Source: Pseudomonas sp. CFII64
GTDB lineage: Bacteria > Pseudomonadota > Gammaproteobacteria > Pseudomonadales > Pseudomonadaceae
Reading direction: 5' to 3'
DNA: 64,000 bases
Assembly (NCBI RefSeq): GCF_000416235.1
Contig: NZ_ATLO01000016.1
Coordinates: 1 to 64,000, forward strand
The notes under the pieces are model-generated. The model did no database searches. It was not told where the DNA came from and saw nothing but the letters and a program-made list of their open reading frames with translations. The position numbers were made by a program, and so were the translations under genes. Below are positions 1 to 8,598 of this stretch, in pieces (position 1 is the first letter of the stretch; every line of letters starts with the position of its first letter).

Positions 1-67
1 CCTCGGCTTGGGCGAGTCCATCCAATTACGAAAATCCCTGCCACCGTTTTCGCTCCTTATTTTTCGG

Positions 68-883
68 CTACTTCTTGGCAGCCTGATACAGCGGCATCAC
101 CTTGGGAATCGCCGCCTGCAACGAAGCGACCCGCGTCGCCGAGGCCGGGTGAGTGCTCATGAATTCCGGCGGGGAACCTCCGGAATTCTGGCTCATTTTC
201 TCCCACAGCGTGATCGCAGCATTCGGGTTGTAGCCAGCGCGTGCCGCCAGTTCCAGACCGAGCAGGTCGGCTTCGTTTTCATTACCGCGACTGTTCGGCA
301 AGGTCAGGCTGTAATTGACCACGGTATCGGCCAGCGCAAGGCTGTCCTGCCCCAATCCGAGCAAGGCACCCGCGCCCTGTTTGGCCATCGCTACGCCATA
401 GGCCTTGGACATCGCTTCGCGACCGTGCTCGCGCAAGGCGTGGGCGATCTCGTGACCCATGACTGCGGCGATTTCATCGTCGGTCAGTTTGAGTGTGTCG
501 ATCAGCCCGCTGTAAACAATGATCTTGCCGCCAGGGCCACAGTTGGCGTTCAGGTCATCGCTCTTGATCAGATTGACTTCCCACTGCCACTGCGCGGAAT
601 CCGGACGCAGCTTGGGCGCCTGGGCGATCAACCGGTCGGCAATCGCATGCACGCGCTTTGCATTGGCGCTGGTGGTATCGAGCACGCCTTTGCCGGACGC
701 TTCGCTCACCGTTTCCTGATAGGACTGGGCGTACATCTTGTTCACTTCATCAGTCGAAAGCATGCTGAACATGTATTGCTTGCGCTCAACGCCCACCGCA
801 TCCCCACTGGTCGTGTTTACAGATTGGCAACCGCTGAGCAACAGGCTGGCAGTCAAGGCACTTAAAGCAACTGAACGACGCAT
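68..883 (-). CDS. M48 family zinc metallopeptidase, lipoprotein
   Basis: Predicted periplasmic-facing zinc protease anchored by a lipid. The 271-residue product opens with a signal peptide ending in a lipobox (LLSGC, acylated Cys at residue 19). It carries the HEIAH zinc/catalytic motif at residues 144-148 and an ENEAD motif at 202-206 that would supply the third zinc ligand. The start at 883 is preferred over an ATG at 904 because GGAG lies about 8 bases upstream and the signal sequence then comes first. It resembles the LoiP/BepA branch, which handles misfolded outer-membrane proteins; the actual substrate cannot be read. It stands alone, separated from the next gene by a REP cluster. Confidence 0.9.
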   Translation of the reverse strand: MRRSVALSALTASLLLSGCQSVNTTSGDAVGVERKQYMFSMLSTDEVNKMYAQSYQETVSEASGKGVLDTTSANAKRVHAIADRLIAQAPKLRPDSAQWQWEVNLIKSDDLNANCGPGGKIIVYSGLIDTLKLTDDEIAAVMGHEIAHALREHGREAMSKAYGVAMAKQGAGALLGLGQDSLALADTVVNYSLTLPNSRGNENEADLLGLELAARAGYNPNAAITLWEKMSQNSGGSPPEFMSTHPASATRVASLQAAIPKVMPLYQAAKK

Positions 884-1019
884 GGTGAATCTCCCTGGAA
901 ACATGCTGGTGATTCTGGACGGCGAACAGCGAATGCGCCAGAGATCATCCGATAGCCTTTTTGGTCAGCTGATCCGGCGGTTGGTTCCAAAGGCGGTTGA
1001 TCAATCTCTTCAGGTGTAG

Positions 1020-1162
1020 GTAGGACCGGACTTGTCCGGGAATACGGCAGCGCAGACACCGGGTTGGGTCAGGCTGAGTGATGCCGGCTCATCCGACGTC
1101 TTCGGGGACAAGTCCCCTCCTACCGGTTTGCGCAAATCAGGTAGGACCGGACGTGTCCGGGA
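1020..1162. repeat. REP-type palindrome cluster (GGACTTGTCC family)
   Basis: Two direct copies of GTAGGACCGGAC(T/G)TGTCC at 1020 and 1141 flank an inverted copy (CGGGGACAAGTCCCCTCC, 1103-1120). This is a typical Pseudomonas REP/REPIN arrangement and fills most of the 300-bp gap between the M48 gene and the YedK-like gene. A matching block recurs at 46.1 kb. Confidence 0.8.
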
Positions 1163-1182
1163 AGGCTGCAGCGCAGACAACG

Positions 1183-1812
1183 TCACAAAGGCGTCAAGCA
1201 CTCCGGCGCGTTGAGCTTTGGATCATTCACCAGATTGGCCAGCGGCCGTTCGCGCAGGGCGGTTTGCGGGCTGGCGAGCAGTGCTTGCAGGGTGGGCAAC
1301 GGCGTGTCGGCGGCCAGCCAGTCCTTTTGGCCCTGGGCATCGAGAATCAACGGGCGGCGCTGGCTGGCGGCCAGTTGGGTGACCACCGCAACACTCAAAT
1401 ACGTATGCCCCTGCACCGGATACGCCTCCCAGATCGCCGCGAAAAACAGTGCCGAGCCCTCCCCCGGCGTCAGCCAGAACGGCCGTTTGCGAGTCGTGCC
1501 GCGCCATTCATAGAAACCATTGGCGGGCAGCAGACAGCGCCGCGAGCGAAACGCATCGCGAAACATCGGCTGTTCGACCAGGGTTTCGGCCCGGGCATGG
1601 GCCGGCGTGCGCGACAGGTCGGTCAGCCAGGCCGGCGTCAGCCCCCAGCGCGCGCGGGCCAGTTCAAGGTCGCCTTCGGTTTCGCTGCTGGCGCGCAGCA
1701 TCAATACCGAGTCGGCCGGGGAAATGTTCCATTGCGCCTGTTGGTCAGCCGGGAAACCGGGCAAGGCCGCAAACGCGGGCGTCCAACGAAACAGGGCATA
1801 ACGTCCACACAT
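1183..1812 (-). CDS. SOS response-associated peptidase family protein (YedK/HMCES-like), atypical active site
   Basis: SRAP-domain protein of 209 residues. Family members (E. coli YedK, human HMCES) covalently cap abasic sites in single-stranded DNA through Cys2, exposed after removal of Met1. Cys2 (MCGRY) and the NGFYEW motif with Glu102 are present. The usual Asn of the N-A-R-x-E-T motif is His72 (AHARAET), and the position of the usual catalytic His before R-x-P is Ser150 (ASQRRP). The fold and Cys2 attachment are therefore likely, but the chemistry that stabilises or reverses the crosslink may differ. It sits alone in the minus orientation upstream of the REP cluster. Confidence 0.85.
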   Translation of the reverse strand: MCGRYALFRWTPAFAALPGFPADQQAQWNISPADSVLMLRASSETEGDLELARARWGLTPAWLTDLSRTPAHARAETLVEQPMFRDAFRSRRCLLPANGFYEWRGTTRKRPFWLTPGEGSALFFAAIWEAYPVQGHTYLSVAVVTQLAASQRRPLILDAQGQKDWLAADTPLPTLQALLASPQTALRERPLANLVNDPKLNAPECLTPL

Positions 1813-1863
1813 GAGGGCAACAAGACTCTTCTGGCAGCTAAAAAAACGGAATCGGGCAGCGTG

Positions 1864-2124
1864 TCAGCACACCAGCACGTCGGGAAAATTGTCCGGTTCG
1901 TCTCCGGACACAGGCAGCGCTGCATTGTACGCAGTGATCAACGCCCGTGCGTGCTCAGCCTGATCGTTATCGACCGACAGCCCCAACACGCCAAAAATTG
2001 GCAGCTCGCCCACCCCGCCCAGCAAATCCCGGCCGGTCAGATGCGCCTGCACGCCTTCACTGGCGAGCATGCCCTGCAGCAATTCGCCTTCGAGAAGGTT
2101 TTCCGGCTCGTAGATTTTCTGCAT
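1864..2124 (-). CDS. DUF2007 domain protein
   Basis: Small 86-residue protein of the DUF2007 (putative signal-transducing) family, recognisable from the N-terminal pattern of a short helix (YEPENLLEGELLQGMLASEG) followed by beta strands with GRDLLGGVGELP. The molecular role is unknown. Its ATG at 2124 shares one base with the stop of the upstream zinc-ribbon gene (TGATG), so the two are probably translationally coupled. An in-frame GTG one codon earlier is less likely. Confidence 0.75.
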   Translation of the reverse strand: MQKIYEPENLLEGELLQGMLASEGVQAHLTGRDLLGGVGELPIFGVLGLSVDNDQAEHARALITAYNAALPVSGDEPDNFPDVLVC

Positions 2125-2306
2125 CACTCATTCTCACTGCGCACGTCCAGATTCCAGTCTTCGCCGTCGGTCTGCAGATCGAAAACGATCGGTCGGCAGC
2201 AGACCGGGCAATCTTCGATGTATTGCTGATCGCCGCCGGAAAGGTCCAGCACCGCTTCGACCGGTTCGCCACAGTAAGGGCAGTCGTAACTCTGTAATTC
2301 CTGCAT
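2124..2306 (-). CDS. CPXCG motif-containing cysteine-rich protein
   Basis: A 60-residue zinc-ribbon-like protein with CPYCG near the N-terminus and a second pair CPVCC about 25 residues later, which together could bind one zinc ion. Function is unknown, but the family is widespread in gamma-proteobacteria. The start at 2306 has GGAG spaced well upstream; a longer frame from 2363 lacks a ribosome site and would place 19 non-conserved residues first. It is coupled to the DUF2007 gene and divergent from the acyltransferase at 2426. Confidence 0.8.
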   Translation of the reverse strand: MQELQSYDCPYCGEPVEAVLDLSGGDQQYIEDCPVCCRPIVFDLQTDGEDWNLDVRSENE

Positions 2307-2425
2307 CAAGGTCTCCGGGACTAGTTGTGCGTATAATCGCGCTCTATTTGAAGGCTGATGCACTAGAGTCTGAACGTTATTTTCAGACCCAGCCTTCCTT
2401 TTCCTGCCATTCCCTACAAGAGAGC

Positions 2426-3592
2426 ATGATGGGCGAATTCGATGCCATCCGACCTTACGACGACGCCGAAGTCCCAGCTGTACTCGCGCGCCTGCTCAGC
2501 GACAAAGCATTCCTGGCGATCCTGACTCATTTCCGCTTCCCGCGCCTGGCCGGCGCGTTTGGCTGGGTGTTGCAACCGGTGCTGGCGCGCAAGCTGCGTC
2601 GCGAGTTTGCCGGGATCGATTCGGTGGCCACGCTTCAGGACAAGGTTGAGTATTACGTCGACCACACTATCGAGCGCGCCACTGACGGTGTGACCTATAC
2701 CGGCGTCGAGCAGTTCAAGTCCGGCAGTGCGTATCTGTTTCTGGCCAACCATCGCGACATCGTGATGGACCCGGCTTTCGTCAATTACGCGATTTATCAC
2801 GCAGGCTTGCCGACGCCGCGGATTGCCATCGGCGACAACCTGCTGCAAAAGCCCTTTGTCAGCGATCTGATGCGCTTGAACAAGAGCTTCATCGTGCACC
2901 GTTCCATCATCGGACGCCGGGAAAAAATGGCGGCGTACCAGTTGTTGTCGGCCTACATCAATCACTCGATTCGCAACGATTGCCAGTCGATCTGGATCGC
3001 CCAGGCCGAGGGCCGGGCCAAGGACGGCGACGACCGCACCGAATCGGCGATCCTGAAAATGTTCCACATGAGCCGCAAGGACGAGCCGTTTGCCGAAGTG
3101 ATCCGCTCGCTGAACCTGACGCCCGTGTCGATCAGCTATGAATACGATCCGTGCGACCATGCCAAGGCGCGCGAACTGTACATCCGCGCCACCACGGGGA
3201 GTTACACCAAAGTACCGGGCGAGGATGACGTCAGCATCGCGTTGGGCATCACCGGCTACAAAGGCCGCGTGCATGTGAACTTCGCGCCGCCAATCACCGA
3301 GCTGTTCGAAGACACCAAAGCGCTGGCCATCGAAATGGACCGGCAAATTCTCGGCGGCTATCGCCTGTTCCCGGCGCATTACCTGGCTTACGCGCAATGG
3401 GCTGATGCTGATCCGGCACTCGGCGTGCCATTGGCGGCGGATGTGTTTGCGCCCGAGGAGCTGGCCAAAGCCCAGGAAGAATGGCAACGCCGCCTCGACG
3501 GTTGCCCGGAAGAACATCGGCCGTTTCTGGTCCAGCAATACGCGATGCCGGTACGCAATCAGTATCGGGTCAAGGCCGGGATCGCGCTGTAA
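2426..3592 (+). CDS. PlsC/PlsB-like acyltransferase
   Basis: Predicted membrane-associated acyltransferase of 388 residues related to glycerol-phosphate and lysophosphatidate acyltransferases. The block around residues 101-118 ([15 protein letters not shown]) corresponds to the catalytic H/D motif, GDNLLQKPF with IVHRS to the second block, and [10 protein letters not shown] to the EGR substrate-phosphate motif. The catalytic spacing reads H109-x5-D115 rather than the usual H-x4-D. The start is one of two adjacent ATGs (2426 or 2429) after a purine-rich AAGAGAG; an upstream extension to 2327 is unlikely. It stands alone and is followed by a strong terminator. The acyl acceptor cannot be told. 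Confidence 0.8.
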   Translation: MMGEFDAIRPYDDAEVPAVLARLLSDKAFLAILTHFRFPRLAGAFGWVLQPVLARKLRREFAGIDSVATLQDKVEYYVDHTIERATDGVTYTGVEQFKSGSAYLFLANHRDIVMDPAFVNYAIYHAGLPTPRIAIGDNLLQKPFVSDLMRLNKSFIVHRSIIGRREKMAAYQLLSAYINHSIRNDCQSIWIAQAEGRAKDGDDRTESAILKMFHMSRKDEPFAEVIRSLNLTPVSISYEYDPCDHAKARELYIRATTGSYTKVPGEDDVSIALGITGYKGRVHVNFAPPITELFEDTKALAIEMDRQILGGYRLFPAHYLAYAQWADADPALGVPLAADVFAPEELAKAQEEWQRRLDGCPEEHRPFLVQQYAMPVRNQYRVKAGIAL

Positions 3593-3616
3593 CTCGCGAA
3601 CGGACGGTAAAGAAGG

Positions 3617-3641
3617 AGGCGCTCTGAAGAGCGCCTTTTTC
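3617..3641 (+). terminator. Rho-independent terminator after the acyltransferase gene
   Basis: An 8-bp GC-rich stem (AGGCGCTC / GAGCGCCT) with a TGAA loop is followed by a T run. Confidence 0.9.
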
Positions 3642-3661
3642 TTTATGGGCTAAAGCAGGGA

Positions 3662-3931
3662 TTACAGTCCGGTGCTGACCCAAGACAACAGCAACGCAAA
3701 CCCCAGACAAGCCGCACCCACGCGGTAGCACAGGCGGTTCATGCGCAATAACGAGACGTCCATCAGATGCATGGGTTCATCGATCTGCGACAAGGCGCTC
3801 AGCACCGCAAGATGCCTGAGTTCGCGCTGTTCCCGGTTTCGCGTCACGTACAGCAAGCCGATTCCGGGGCAAGCGGCCAGCAATGCGAGCAGGTTGAGGG
3901 TAAAGGCAGGCGTGAGGGGTAAGAGCGACAT
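3662..3931 (-). CDS. Small membrane protein, unknown function
   Basis: An 89-residue protein with two predicted membrane segments, roughly residues 8-28 (LNLLALLAACPGIGLLYV) and 68-87 (VGAACLGFALLLSWV), joined by a charged cytoplasmic or periplasmic helix-rich linker. A GAGG sits upstream of the ATG at 3931. I do not recognise the family. It is transcribed away from the 68-residue gene at 4076, with which it shares a promoter region. Confidence 0.6.
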   Translation of the reverse strand: MSLLPLTPAFTLNLLALLAACPGIGLLYVTRNREQRELRHLAVLSALSQIDEPMHLMDVSLLRMNRLCYRVGAACLGFALLLSWVSTGL

Positions 3932-4075
3932 TGCAGCCTCGATGGCGTTTTCAAAGCGCGCCGTGGGGTTCAGATTTGATAGAACCCTAATCTAGCCACC
4001 GTCACCTTAACGTAACCTGAACCGGGCACTGTATGGCACCTCGAGGGATAACCTCGATCCCTTCTGGAGCCATTC

Positions 4076-4282
4076 ATGCTGCACGCCAAGAATCAGGACC
4101 GCCTGTATCTGATCGCCCCGAGCGACGAACAGGAAGCATTGATCGACGCTTTGTCCTTTAACGTCCAGGACCGCCACTGGCTGGTGTACTGCGCCCTCGG
4201 CGGGCATCAACACCACGACCTGCCGGACATGGATCAGCAGACCGGTTTCAGTTTTCTGGATTTTTATCAGCAGGCGGCATGA
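4076..4282 (+). CDS. Small conserved hypothetical protein
   Basis: A 68-residue acidic, soluble protein with no signal peptide or membrane segment. The start follows a good TCTGGAG ribosome site and the gene is closed by a strong terminator 18 bases after the stop, which supports it being real. I do not recognise a domain; a GGHQHHD stretch near residue 42 could bind metal, but this is speculative. Confidence 0.6.
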   Translation: MLHAKNQDRLYLIAPSDEQEALIDALSFNVQDRHWLVYCALGGHQHHDLPDMDQQTGFSFLDFYQQAA

Positions 4283-4300
4283 GGTAAGCAACCTCCAACA

Positions 4301-4339
4301 AAAAACCCGGCCTCTTCACAGAGAGGGCCGGGTTTTTTT
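4301..4339. terminator. Bidirectional Rho-independent terminator
   Basis: A long stem (ACCCGGCCTCT / AGAGGGCCGGGT) has an A run before it and a T run after it, so it can end both the 4076 gene and the convergent YajG gene. Confidence 0.9.
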
Positions 4340-4357
4340 GATCCAGCGTTTACGCGG

Positions 4358-4939
4358 TTACTGCGCCAGCGTCCGGCCAATCGTCTGATCCTGGAACAAA
4401 CGCGTCAGCGCATCGCTCAACACGTCGCTGACCAGCTTGGTGTTGGTTTCCTGATTCGGCGCCATGCCGAAGCGCTGGTCCAGGGAGGCGGCATAACGAC
4501 CGCTGTAGCTCTTACCGTTGTTCTGCACGTCAGCGCGGAACGTCGAACTGATGGTCGCTTCGGTCACGTACAGACCTTCTTTGGGCGACTGATATTTCAG
4601 GTCGGCGAGGGTCACGGTCAATTGCGGGCCGCTGCCACTGGCACTCGGCGTGAAGCCCAGCAAACGTACAGCGGCTTCGGCCTGGGCTTGCAGTTTAGGC
4701 AGCAGATCGGCACCGGAGACGCTGATCGCGCTGGTTTCCGGGTACATGCCGCCACGGGTGCCGAGTGTCGGGCCAGGACGACCATCAACCACACGCACCA
4801 CCACCGGCTGGCCACGGCCGACAGGCGCAAGCTGGGCGTTCAGCTTGGGCTGCGGACTAAGTTGTTGCGGGCTGTGGGCACAGCCGACCAGTGTAAGACT
4901 GCTAACAGCAAGCAAACCAAACAAAATGCGACGCAGCAT
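4358..4939 (-). CDS. YajG family lipoprotein
   Basis: A 193-residue predicted lipoprotein of the YajG family. The signal peptide ends in a lipobox (LTLVGC, Cys about residue 20), after which the mature part shows the family's mixed alpha/beta pattern with VVRVVDGRP and a C-terminal SDVLSDALTRLFQD helix. The family is found in the outer membrane; its role is poorly defined. The ATG at 4939 is chosen over 4945 because GGAGAG then lies about 8 bases upstream instead of touching the start codon. It ends convergently against the terminator at 4301-4339. Confidence 0.85.
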   Translation of the reverse strand: MLRRILFGLLAVSSLTLVGCAHSPQQLSPQPKLNAQLAPVGRGQPVVVRVVDGRPGPTLGTRGGMYPETSAISVSGADLLPKLQAQAEAAVRLLGFTPSASGSGPQLTVTLADLKYQSPKEGLYVTEATISSTFRADVQNNGKSYSGRYAASLDQRFGMAPNQETNTKLVSDVLSDALTRLFQDQTIGRTLAQ

Positions 4940-5112
4940 GCTCATCTCTCCATGGGCAGGGCACTAAATGTGCCGCAGTATAGCGGCGCTCACGGCACGC
5001 TAACCAGTTGAAAATCGGACTGCAAACAGACCGCAATGGTTCAGCAACACAGGTGTCACCGTCATGTCACGTGCGGCGTGCAACCTATGCTCAACCCAAC
5101 AGGAGCATCGTC

Positions 5113-5346
5113 ATGGACTTTCTCTGGTCACTGTTCAGCCTGCGTCGTCAATATCGCCACTACGCCCGCGTCGACCAATCCGGCATCTGCCAGGCGTTCA
5201 AGCGCTGCCGTCAGGCTCCGGCAGGCAGCGAATGGGTCGAAATCGTCGAGGAAAATCTCTCCTGGCTCGGCGCTCCACTGCCCGCCAACGCCCGCAGGCA
5301 GAGAGCTGCAAGCCGGTCCGCTGCACACCGCATGCTCACCGTCTGA
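5113..5346 (+). CDS. Small hypothetical protein
   Basis: A 77-residue basic protein preceded by a clear AGGAG site about 9 bases before the ATG at 5113. It starts with an amphipathic stretch (MDFLWSLFSLRRQYRHYAR) and has two internal cysteines. I do not recognise a domain. The good ribosome site and codon use support it being translated; the longer frame opening at 5008 has no ribosome site. Confidence 0.5.
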   Translation: MDFLWSLFSLRRQYRHYARVDQSGICQAFKRCRQAPAGSEWVEIVEENLSWLGAPLPANARRQRAASRSAAHRMLTV

Positions 5347-6076
5347 CCGGACGACGAATAAAAGTCACTTAATCAGATCAATTCCAGTCGTTTCATCGCT
5401 ATAATCTCCCCCCGATTATAAGGACGTCTCCTGATCGGGCCTCGCAGCATTGCTAATCACTGGATTAGCGCCTTCGTATTGCCCACAGAGAGCCGCCCAC
5501 ACAGATCATGTGCAGGCATCTGTACTCGCTGGCTGGCGAATCGTTTCGAACCTTTCCTGCCTTAAAGCGCCTTATGCTTGCCTGCCTTCGATCTGCCAGA
5601 GCTGCCATCGCGCAGCCCTTTTTGAGGTTTGAGGTTCACGTTTCCAAAAGAGCGTGAAAAAAACGGGTTTCACAACTTCACAAGAGTGTGGCGAGCAAAT
5701 GAATAGGTACGCGTTTGTAAATGCACCATTATCAGCGTCTGACCCAGCCCCTTTGAACAGGATTGATCGCTGCTGCGCAGTCTCCATGACCGGAGTCTGA
5801 AGCCTGTCCCCTACGGATTTGGTTGCATTACCGGAGGCCTTGACGATAGTCGAATGGCCGCTGGGCTTGAAAAATGCGTTCATGCACGTTTTATGAGCCG
5901 CATTTCAGGTCCGCTTGGTGACCTCCGTTGACGATGCGAAAAATTGCGAAGAACCGGACATGCCGATCCTGGCCAGCGTTACCTGGGGACTACTTTGATC
6001 CATGCCCCGCGACCTGGCGACCGACCTCGGGATCGTATGCCGTCAATTTGGTGCTGCAGATTTTGGAGACGCGTTA
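5347..6076. other. 730-bp gap upstream of mqo, no convincing gene
   Basis: It contains a perfect 7-bp inverted repeat (TATAATC / GATTATA) around a C-rich 7-base loop at 5400-5420. A minus-strand frame at 5572-5883 (103 codons) has no ribosome site or recognisable domain. No terminator, tRNA or transposase was seen. The region may hold the mqo promoter and leader, but I cannot place the elements. Confidence 0.4.
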
Positions 6077-7585
6077 ATGGCGCATAACGAAGCAGTTGAT
6101 GTGGTATTGGTCGGGGCAGGCATCATGAGTGCCACCCTCGCCGTACTGCTCAAAGAGCTCGACCCCAGCCTGAAGCTGGAAGTCGTTGAGCTGATGGATT
6201 CTGGCGCTGCGGAGAGTTCCAACCCGTGGAACAACGCCGGTACCGGCCACGCCGGGCTGTGCGAACTGAACTACACGCCGCCTGCGGCCGACGGTTCCAT
6301 CGACATCAAGAAAGCCGTACACATCAACACCCAGTTCGAAGTCTCGAAGCAGTTCTGGGCGTATCTCACGCAAAAAGGCACTTTCGGCTCCTCGAAGTCC
6401 TTTATCGCCTCGGTGCCGCACCTGAGTTTTGTCCAGGGCGCCGAAGGCGTCTCGTTCCTCAAGACTCGCTTTGAAGCGATGCGCAAGCATCACGCGTTTG
6501 CGTCCATGGAATACACCGAAGACAAGGCCACGCTTGCTGAGTGGATGCCGCTGATGATGCCCGGCCGCCCAGCCGACGAGCAGATCGCCGCGACCCGGGT
6601 GATCAACGGGACCGACGTCAACTTCGGCAACCTGACCAACCAGTTGCTCAAGCACCTGACCAGCACCCCTGATGCACAGGTCAAGTACTGCAAGCGCGTG
6701 ACCGGTTTGAGCCGTAAAGGCGCGGGCTGGAGCGTCAGCATCAAGGACGTGAACAGCGGCAGTACTCGCGAAATCGACGCCAGATTCGTGTTCCTCGGCG
6801 CAGGCGGCGCGGCCTTGCCGTTGCTGCAGATGTCGGGCATCGAAGAAAGCAAAGGCTTTGGCGGCTTCCCGGTCAGCGGCCAGTGGCTGCGTTGCGACAA
6901 CCCGGAAGTGGTCAAGCGCCACCAGGCCAAGGTTTACAGCCAGGCCGCCGTCGGTTCGCCGCCGATGTCCGTACCGCACCTGGACACCCGCGTGGTGGAT
7001 GGCAAGAAATCCCTGCTGTTCGGACCTTATGCCGGTTTCACCACCAAGTTCCTCAAACACGGCTCGTTCCTTGATCTGCCCTTGTCGGTTCGTGTCGCCA
7101 ACATCAAACCGATGCTGGCCGTCGCTCGCGACAACATGGACCTGACCAAGTATCTGGTCAGTGAAGTCATGCAGTCCATGGAGCAGCGTCTTGCCTCCCT
7201 GCGCCGCTTCTATCCGGAAGCCAAGGCCGAAGACTGGCGCCTGGAAGTGGCCGGGCAACGGGTGCAGATCATCAAGAAAGATCCGAAGAAAGGCGGCGTG
7301 CTGCAATTTGGTACCGAACTGGTGTCGGCCAAGGATGGTTCCCTTGCGGCCCTGCTGGGCGCTTCACCCGGCGCTTCGGTAACGGTGTCGATCATGCTGG
7401 AACTGATCGACCGCTGCTTCCCGGAAAAAGCCCGTGGCGAGTGGGCTGCCAAGCTCAATGAGATCTTCCCGGCCCGGGAAACGATCCTCGAAACCGATGC
7501 GCAGCTCTATGAGCGCGTCAGTACCGAGAACAACGAGCGTCTGGAACTGATCGAGAAACGCAGCGCGGTGCAAAGCATCGCGTAA
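6077..7585 (+). CDS. mqo: Malate:quinone oxidoreductase
   Basis: A 502-residue FAD-dependent, membrane-associated enzyme that oxidises malate to oxaloacetate and passes electrons to quinone, serving as the TCA-cycle malate oxidation step. The N-terminus has the FAD-binding [16 protein letters not shown] motif. A GGAG precedes the ATG at 6077, and the resulting [11 protein letters not shown]-terminus fits the family, so the 25-residue longer frame from 6002 is rejected. It is monocistronic, with a long leader and a strong terminator after the stop. The position next to the PA4642-like gene matches P. aeruginosa mqoB as I recall. Confidence 0.95.
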   Translation: MAHNEAVDVVLVGAGIMSATLAVLLKELDPSLKLEVVELMDSGAAESSNPWNNAGTGHAGLCELNYTPPAADGSIDIKKAVHINTQFEVSKQFWAYLTQKGTFGSSKSFIASVPHLSFVQGAEGVSFLKTRFEAMRKHHAFASMEYTEDKATLAEWMPLMMPGRPADEQIAATRVINGTDVNFGNLTNQLLKHLTSTPDAQVKYCKRVTGLSRKGAGWSVSIKDVNSGSTREIDARFVFLGAGGAALPLLQMSGIEESKGFGGFPVSGQWLRCDNPEVVKRHQAKVYSQAAVGSPPMSVPHLDTRVVDGKKSLLFGPYAGFTTKFLKHGSFLDLPLSVRVANIKPMLAVARDNMDLTKYLVSEVMQSMEQRLASLRRFYPEAKAEDWRLEVAGQRVQIIKKDPKKGGVLQFGTELVSAKDGSLAALLGASPGASVTVSIMLELIDRCFPEKARGEWAAKLNEIFPARETILETDAQLYERVSTENNERLELIEKRSAVQSIA

Positions 7586-7597
7586 TGGCCTGGCCAT

Positions 7598-7626
7598 AAA
7601 AAAACGCCCTTCGGGGCGTTTTTTTT
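7598..7626. terminator. Bidirectional Rho-independent terminator
   Basis: The stem AAAACGCCC / GGGCGTTTT with a TTCG-type loop is flanked by A and T runs. It serves mqo and the convergent PA4642-like gene. Confidence 0.9.
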
Positions 7627-7639
7627 GCTCTGGTTTTGA

Positions 7640-7927
7640 TCAGCCGCGAGCTTTTTCGATCAGCTCGATGTATTCCTCGGCATTGCGCTGATCCTTGATC
7701 AGGGCGATGAAATCGTTGCCGTGCTCGTCCTTGCCATCAAAGTCGAAACCGGCTTCGCGGAAGAACACCAGGAACCGCTCGAAATCATTGACCCGCAGGC
7801 CACGGTAAGCCTTGATCAGCTTGTGCAGCGACGGCGATGTGGCGTCGACCGGCTCGAAATCGAGAAACAACTTGATCTGCGCATCGCCGATCTCGTCTCC
7901 GATCAACTGCTTCTTATCTTTACGCAT
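7640..7927 (-). CDS. PA4642-family protein
   Basis: A 95-residue acidic soluble protein of unknown function that I recognise as the conserved neighbour of mqo in Pseudomonas. The sequence is helical and charged (KDKKQLIGDEIGDA at the start, DQRNAEEYIELIEK at the end) with no membrane segment. The start at 7927 follows GGAG by 7 bases; the ATG at 7954 does not. Confidence 0.75.
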   Translation of the reverse strand: MRKDKKQLIGDEIGDAQIKLFLDFEPVDATSPSLHKLIKAYRGLRVNDFERFLVFFREAGFDFDGKDEHGNDFIALIKDQRNAEEYIELIEKARG

Positions 7928-7994
7928 TGCTGACTCCAACTGAATCGCGGACATGTTAACCGGCGGGCAGTTTACCCCCCGCCCGGCTCAAGGC

Positions 7995-8483
7995 TCAACG
8001 CATACGCGCAGGTGTGGTGTGCAAATCAGCCCAGACGTGACCATTGGCATAGCTCAGGAACTGGCAGTAGACCTTCTCGCTGCGCAGCAGATCGACCATC
8101 ATCCGGTACTGGGTAACGGGGTAGTACAAGGTCAGAACGCGGCTTTTCTCGTCGTAGGCCGGTTTTTTCAGGCTTTTACTTTCGCCATCGAAATGGATCA
8201 ACACTTCGGCAATGGTCGCGCCCTTGTTCAGCGGCTTGCCCTTGAGGCGCAGCAGGATCGGCGACGTCACCGGGATCGGCTGCTGATTGGATTGCCGCTG
8301 ACTGCCGATCACCACGGAATATTCAGTGATCTGCAACAACTGCTGCTGCTCGGGCTCGCCTTCCCGGACGTTCAGGTCGTCGGGCGGCAGATACTGGGCG
8401 TGCATGGGCTCAGCTGAAACGCTTGCCGCCAAAGGCAGACTGCACAGCAGCGCCAACGCCGCGCTACGGATCAAAAACTTCAT
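7995..8483 (-). CDS. Exported hypothetical protein (PA4643-like)
   Basis: A 162-residue protein with a Sec signal peptide (hydrophobic stretch ALALLCSLPLAASVSA, cleavage near residue 23) and a beta-rich mature part of unknown function. The start at 8483 has GGAAG upstream. It lies downstream of the hpt gene on the same strand but is separated from it by a perfect REP hairpin, so co-transcription is doubtful. The role is not readable from sequence. Confidence 0.7.
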   Translation of the reverse strand: MKFLIRSAALALLCSLPLAASVSAEPMHAQYLPPDDLNVREGEPEQQQLLQITEYSVVIGSQRQSNQQPIPVTSPILLRLKGKPLNKGATIAEVLIHFDGESKSLKKPAYDEKSRVLTLYYPVTQYRMMVDLLRSEKVYCQFLSYANGHVWADLHTTPARMR

Positions 8484-8538
8484 TTCGACTTCCCGCAAGG
8501 ACTGGGCTGGCACTTTAGCATGGAGGCTGAGGAGAACT

Positions 8539-8594
8539 CCGTAGGACCGGCTTCAGCCGGGAGAAAGCTCTCCCGGCTGAAGCCGGTCCTACGG
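8539..8594. repeat. Perfect REP hairpin (GGCTTCAGCC family)
   Basis: Two 26-base arms that are exact inverted copies surround a 4-base AAGC loop. The outer end is CCGTAGGACCGG. The arms are identical to those at 11292-11347. In RNA this would form a very stable hairpin between hpt and the PA4643-like gene. Confidence 0.9.
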
Positions 8595-8598
8595 AAAA

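Noticed and set aside
68..904. Long opposite-strand frames over M48, mqo, ychF and other genes
   Set aside because: They are frame shadows of high-GC coding sequence: low-complexity, His/Arg/Gly-rich translations with no domains, overlapping strongly supported genes.
1020..1162. CRISPR-like look of regularly placed repeats
   Set aside because: The units are palindromic, in mixed orientation and irregularly spaced, with no cas genes; they are REP elements.
5572..5883. Minus-strand reading frame of 103 codons in the mqo leader
   Set aside because: No ribosome site, no recognisable domain, and irregular codon use in the second half; described only as part of the gap.
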